This document shows, piece by piece, positions 4,084 through 5,837 of a DNA stretch of 5,837 nt (position 1 is its first letter; each line of letters opens with the position of its first letter). The stretch covers positions 1 to 5,837 of the forward strand of contig CALKXC010000341.1 of assembly GCA_938004025.1 (NCBI GenBank). The letters run 5' to 3'. The position numbers were made by a program, and so were the translations under genes. The notes under the pieces are model-generated. The model had not been told where the DNA came from. It ran no database searches and saw only the letters and a program-made list of their open reading frames with translations. Origin of the DNA: an uncultured Leucothrix sp. (GTDB lineage Bacteria > Pseudomonadota > Gammaproteobacteria > Thiotrichales > Thiotrichaceae).

Positions 4084-5100
4084 ATGAGCAACACGAAAGG
4101 ACAACATTATCTACTATCAGCGGAGGCAAGAAGCCTCTCGTTGATGCAGATAATGCGCCTTTCAGATGAACAAGCTTTCGATATGTTCAAAGATGCTCGG
4201 TGGCCCTCTGGCGTTGCCTGCCCTTGCTGTGGTGGTGTTGACCAATACTGGCTGAAGAATCGCAGCATGTGGCGTTGTAAGCACAAAGAGTGCGGTAAGC
4301 AATTCTCAGTGACTTCAGGAACAATCTTCCACTCTGCCAAAATGCCTTTGCGCGTTTACCTTGGTGCTATCGCTCTATATTCAAATTGTGCGAAGGGAAT
4401 GAGCGCTTTGCAGATGTCTCGCGACCTTGATGTTCAATACAAGACTGCATTTGTTCTTTGTCACAAACTGCGTGAGTCTTTGGTAGATGTGCACACTGAA
4501 AAACTAACTGGCACTGTTGAGATTGATGGCGCTTACGTGAACAAGCACGTTAGACCAAAGAATATTCGTGCTGAGCGTATTGACCGTCGCCTTGCTAAAA
4601 ACCAGAACCCAAAAAAGCGAGCCATCATTGTTATTCGTCAGCGTAGCGTTAGCGGCAAGGGTGCTGATAAGACTCGTGTATTCCTTACTAAGACTGAAAG
4701 CCAGAATTCAACATTGAAGTTGGCTCTGAACAACATCGACACCAGCGCTACTATTCACGCTGATGAGCATCACGCATACGACATACTTCACAGCGCTTTA
4801 CCCATGCAACGTGTGATACACGCGCAGCACTATCGCGGCCCTCAAGGTCAGTGCACTAATCAAGCAGAATCTTTCTTTTCACGTTTCCGTCGTATGCAGA
4901 ACGGCCAGAACCACAAGTTCGACAACAACTATGTTGATCGTTATGCAAATGAAGCGGCCTATCGTGAAGACACACGCCGCCTAAGTAACGGCGCTATCTT
5001 CAATGACATTCTTGGTCGCTGCGTTGAGCATCTGCCATCTAGGGACTTTTGTGGCTACTGGCAAGGTAATCATCGTACAGGTGAAGCCCTAGTCGCTTAA
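4084..5100 (+). CDS. IS1595-family (ISXO2-like) transposase
   Basis: This 338-residue protein moves the element by DDE-type cut-and-paste chemistry. It has the N-terminal AQHFLLS-like block (QHYLLSAEARSLSL), a zinc ribbon with C46-x2-C49 and C65-x4-C70, and the family hallmark FSVTSGTIFHSAKMPL right after it. The ISXO2-type catalytic domain has D148 in VEIDGAYV, D227 in IHADEHHAY and a third-position motif TNQAESFFSRFRR (N259/E262). No frameshift is seen, so it is probably active. I chose the ATG at 4084 because the promoter ending at 4076 would start transcription there, giving a leaderless mRNA. ATG 4078 (340 aa) is the alternative; neither has a Shine-Dalgarno sequence. A TTG at 4048 lies inside the -35 and is implausible. 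The 3' end overlaps the convergent 151-aa gene by 12 bases. Confidence 0.92.
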   Translation: MSNTKGQHYLLSAEARSLSLMQIMRLSDEQAFDMFKDARWPSGVACPCCGGVDQYWLKNRSMWRCKHKECGKQFSVTSGTIFHSAKMPLRVYLGAIALYSNCAKGMSALQMSRDLDVQYKTAFVLCHKLRESLVDVHTEKLTGTVEIDGAYVNKHVRPKNIRAERIDRRLAKNQNPKKRAIIVIRQRSVSGKGADKTRVFLTKTESQNSTLKLALNNIDTSATIHADEHHAYDILHSALPMQRVIHAQHYRGPQGQCTNQAESFFSRFRRMQNGQNHKFDNNYVDRYANEAAYREDTRRLSNGAIFNDILGRCVEHLPSRDFCGYWQGNHRTGEALVA

Positions 5101-5544
5101 TGACGATAAAAGCTCCCAAAGAATCACAGTACCGTTCCGGCCTGCCTCTTTTATAATCTCACTCTGCTGCATTCGCTTTAGCGTTGTATGTAGCGTCATC
5201 TTGAAGTACTTTACTTCGGACGGTTCCAGCGCTTCCAAATCCAATCCCTTTTTCTTAGCCACGTTTGCGAACAAGTCGCTTGAGCTAATCTCTCCTTGCG
5301 CATCCCTAAAGCACTCTAGTAGCAGCTTGTAAGACTCACGCGCTTTGAAGTATCTGTTTTGTGGCTTCTTGATCTTTGATTTGATAGTGGTTAGATCAAA
5401 ATCTGGCTCAATGACCTTGATAGCTGCGCCTATGGTGTCTAGGTTGGTTTTGATCTCTGAAATGCGCCGCCTATAGTCTTGAATCTCGCCAGAAAGTTCG
5501 CTATGTTTAGTGACAAGGCCAGATATAATATGTGACTCGGCCAT
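5089..5544 (-). CDS. Coiled-coil/winged-helix protein beside the transposase (151 aa)
   Basis: The function is unknown. Residues about 8-45 (ISGLVTKHSELSGEIQDYRR onward) form a predicted coiled coil. The I-x-x-F-x-P-x-x-D-L-x-T-I-style block reads VIEPDFDLTTIKSK (44-57), followed by a basic K-K-P-Q-N-R-Y-F segment (59-66). Residues about 70-148 look like a winged helix: SYKLLLECFRDAQGEISSSD, a second helix, TLHTTLKRMQQSEIIKEAG as recognition helix, then VILWEL. I recall similar small proteins of this MxESHIISGLV type in many bacteria, annotated only as hypothetical. The ATG at 5544 has a good AGGAG (5553-5557), 8 bases away. It lies within the right end of the element, with its promoter in or beside the terminal repeat, so an accessory role in transposition or regulation is possible but unproven. 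Confidence 0.8.
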   Translation of the reverse strand: MAESHIISGLVTKHSELSGEIQDYRRRISEIKTNLDTIGAAIKVIEPDFDLTTIKSKIKKPQNRYFKARESYKLLLECFRDAQGEISSSDLFANVAKKKGLDLEALEPSEVKYFKMTLHTTLKRMQQSEIIKEAGRNGTVILWELLSSLSD

Positions 5545-5596
5545 GTGATTTGCTCCTGTAAAAGAAGCATAATTCTACTGGCGAACTACAACTATA

Positions 5597-5623
5597 GCTT
5601 TGGAACTTTGCTACCTAATACCG
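5597..5623 (-). repeat. Right terminal inverted repeat of the transposon
   Basis: Reads GCTTTGGAACTTTGC at its inner side and ends CTACCTAATACCG at 5623. It is the reverse complement of 690-716 at 25 of 27 positions. Confidence 0.9.
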
Positions 5624-5631
5624 AATATTGT
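5624..5631. repeat. Target site duplication AATATTGT, right copy
   Basis: Exact second copy of the 8-bp sequence at 682-689, directly outside the right inverted repeat. Confidence 0.9.
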
Positions 5632-5654
5632 CCGTCTGCTGCGTTTTGTTATGT
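5632..5654 (-). other. Interrupted attC, part 2 (R'' end)
   Basis: Contains the core GTTATGT (5648-5654) and the inner arm GTCTGCTGCG, which pair with ACATAAC (608-614) and AGCACAGAGG on the far side of the transposon. It lies 5 bases after the stop codon of the gene at 5660-5836, the normal place for the attC of that cassette. Confidence 0.8.
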
Positions 5655-5659
5655 GTTCT

Positions 5660-5836
5660 CTAGAGTCCAATTGTATTGACGCCAGTGAATTTATCACAAC
5701 CGCGACAAAACTCCCTCGACTCCGCGCCCAAAAAAGGAACAAACTTATTAGCGTCGATGGTACCTGGTACACGATTTAAAATGTTTTCAAGAAAACAAGT
5801 ACATGCTGCATTAGCCGGATCTCCGCCACTTACTAC
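5660..5836 (-). CDS. C-terminal fragment of an unknown cassette gene
   Basis: An open minus-strand frame enters from the right edge and ends with TAG at 5660-5662, giving the last 58 residues of a protein. It contains C12-T-C14 and later C44-R-G-C47-D, a CxC...CxxC spacing that could bind metal, but no family is recognised. The stop lies only 5 bases before the attC core at 5654, and the strand matches the other cassette genes, which supports it as a real cassette gene despite its short visible length. The start codon and any promoter are outside the window. Confidence 0.6.
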   Translation of the reverse strand, partial: VVSGGDPANAACTCFLENILNRVPGTIDANKFVPFLGAESREFCRGCDKFTGVNTIGL

Positions 5837-5837
5837 A

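Larger units (their letters stand above)
690..5623 (+). mobile_element. IS1595-family transposon with passenger genes (4934 bp)
   Basis: The limits are set by inverted repeats at 690-716 and 5597-5623 and an 8-bp flanking duplication. The element contains an ISXO2-like transposase, a divergent XRE regulator, a coiled-coil/winged-helix protein, a Panacea/PemK-type toxin-antitoxin pair, a winged-helix protein of unknown function, a 36-codon ORF and a hairpin-rich, gene-free stretch. Plain IS1595-family elements are about 1 kb, so this is one of the enlarged versions with cargo. The two ends, the intact transposase reading frame and the perfect duplication suggest a fairly recent, complete insertion. 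The target was an integron attC site. Confidence 0.88.

Noticed and set aside
3978..4169. Plus-strand 63-codon ORF over the transposase promoter
   Set aside because: It runs through the operator and promoter and out of frame into the transposase; its sequence has no recognisable features.

Overview
The window looks like a piece of a chromosomal integron cassette array from a gammaproteobacterium (perhaps marine; inferred from cassette style and moderate GC, not proven) that has been invaded by a 4.9-kb transposon. Two attC recombination sites with matching ACATAAC/GTTATGT ends are visible. The cassettes are read on the minus strand: from right to left, the tail of an unknown cysteine-containing gene (5660-5836), its attC (split into 608-689 and 5632-5654), a small lipoprotein-like cassette gene (247-594), an intact attC (132-227), and the start of a DUF4160 gene (1-64).

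The split attC marks the target of the insertion. The element runs from 690 to 5623, has 27-bp imperfect inverted repeats (25/27 identical) and is flanked by a perfect 8-bp duplication AATATTGT. It encodes an IS1595/ISXO2-type transposase (4084-5100), and 8-bp duplications are typical of that family. A divergent small XRE-type regulator (3776-3979) probably controls the transposase: a TAGGGAC-N4-GTCCCTA palindrome fills the spacer of a near-consensus promoter. A coiled-coil/winged-helix protein of unknown function (5089-5544) converges on the transposase at the right end.

The cargo on the left is a Panacea (DUF4065) antitoxin overlapping a PemK/MazF-like toxin (844-1823), a likely addiction or defence module, then a convergent 318-residue winged-helix protein of unknown function (1926-2882) with a terminator between them. 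From the intergenic region after it, a strong promoter (2968-2996) drives rightward transcription through a 36-codon Cys/Lys-rich ORF with an excellent ribosome binding site (3076-3186).

The most unusual part is 3187-3797. It has no convincing gene but holds a dense run of hairpins, including a closed three-way arrangement (3464-3559) and four nearly abutting hairpins (3606-3718), and ends in a strong plus-strand intrinsic terminator (3741-3795). I read promoter, mini-ORF, structured region and terminator as one ~790-nt unit, so the transposon probably carries a structured non-coding RNA that I cannot match to a known class.
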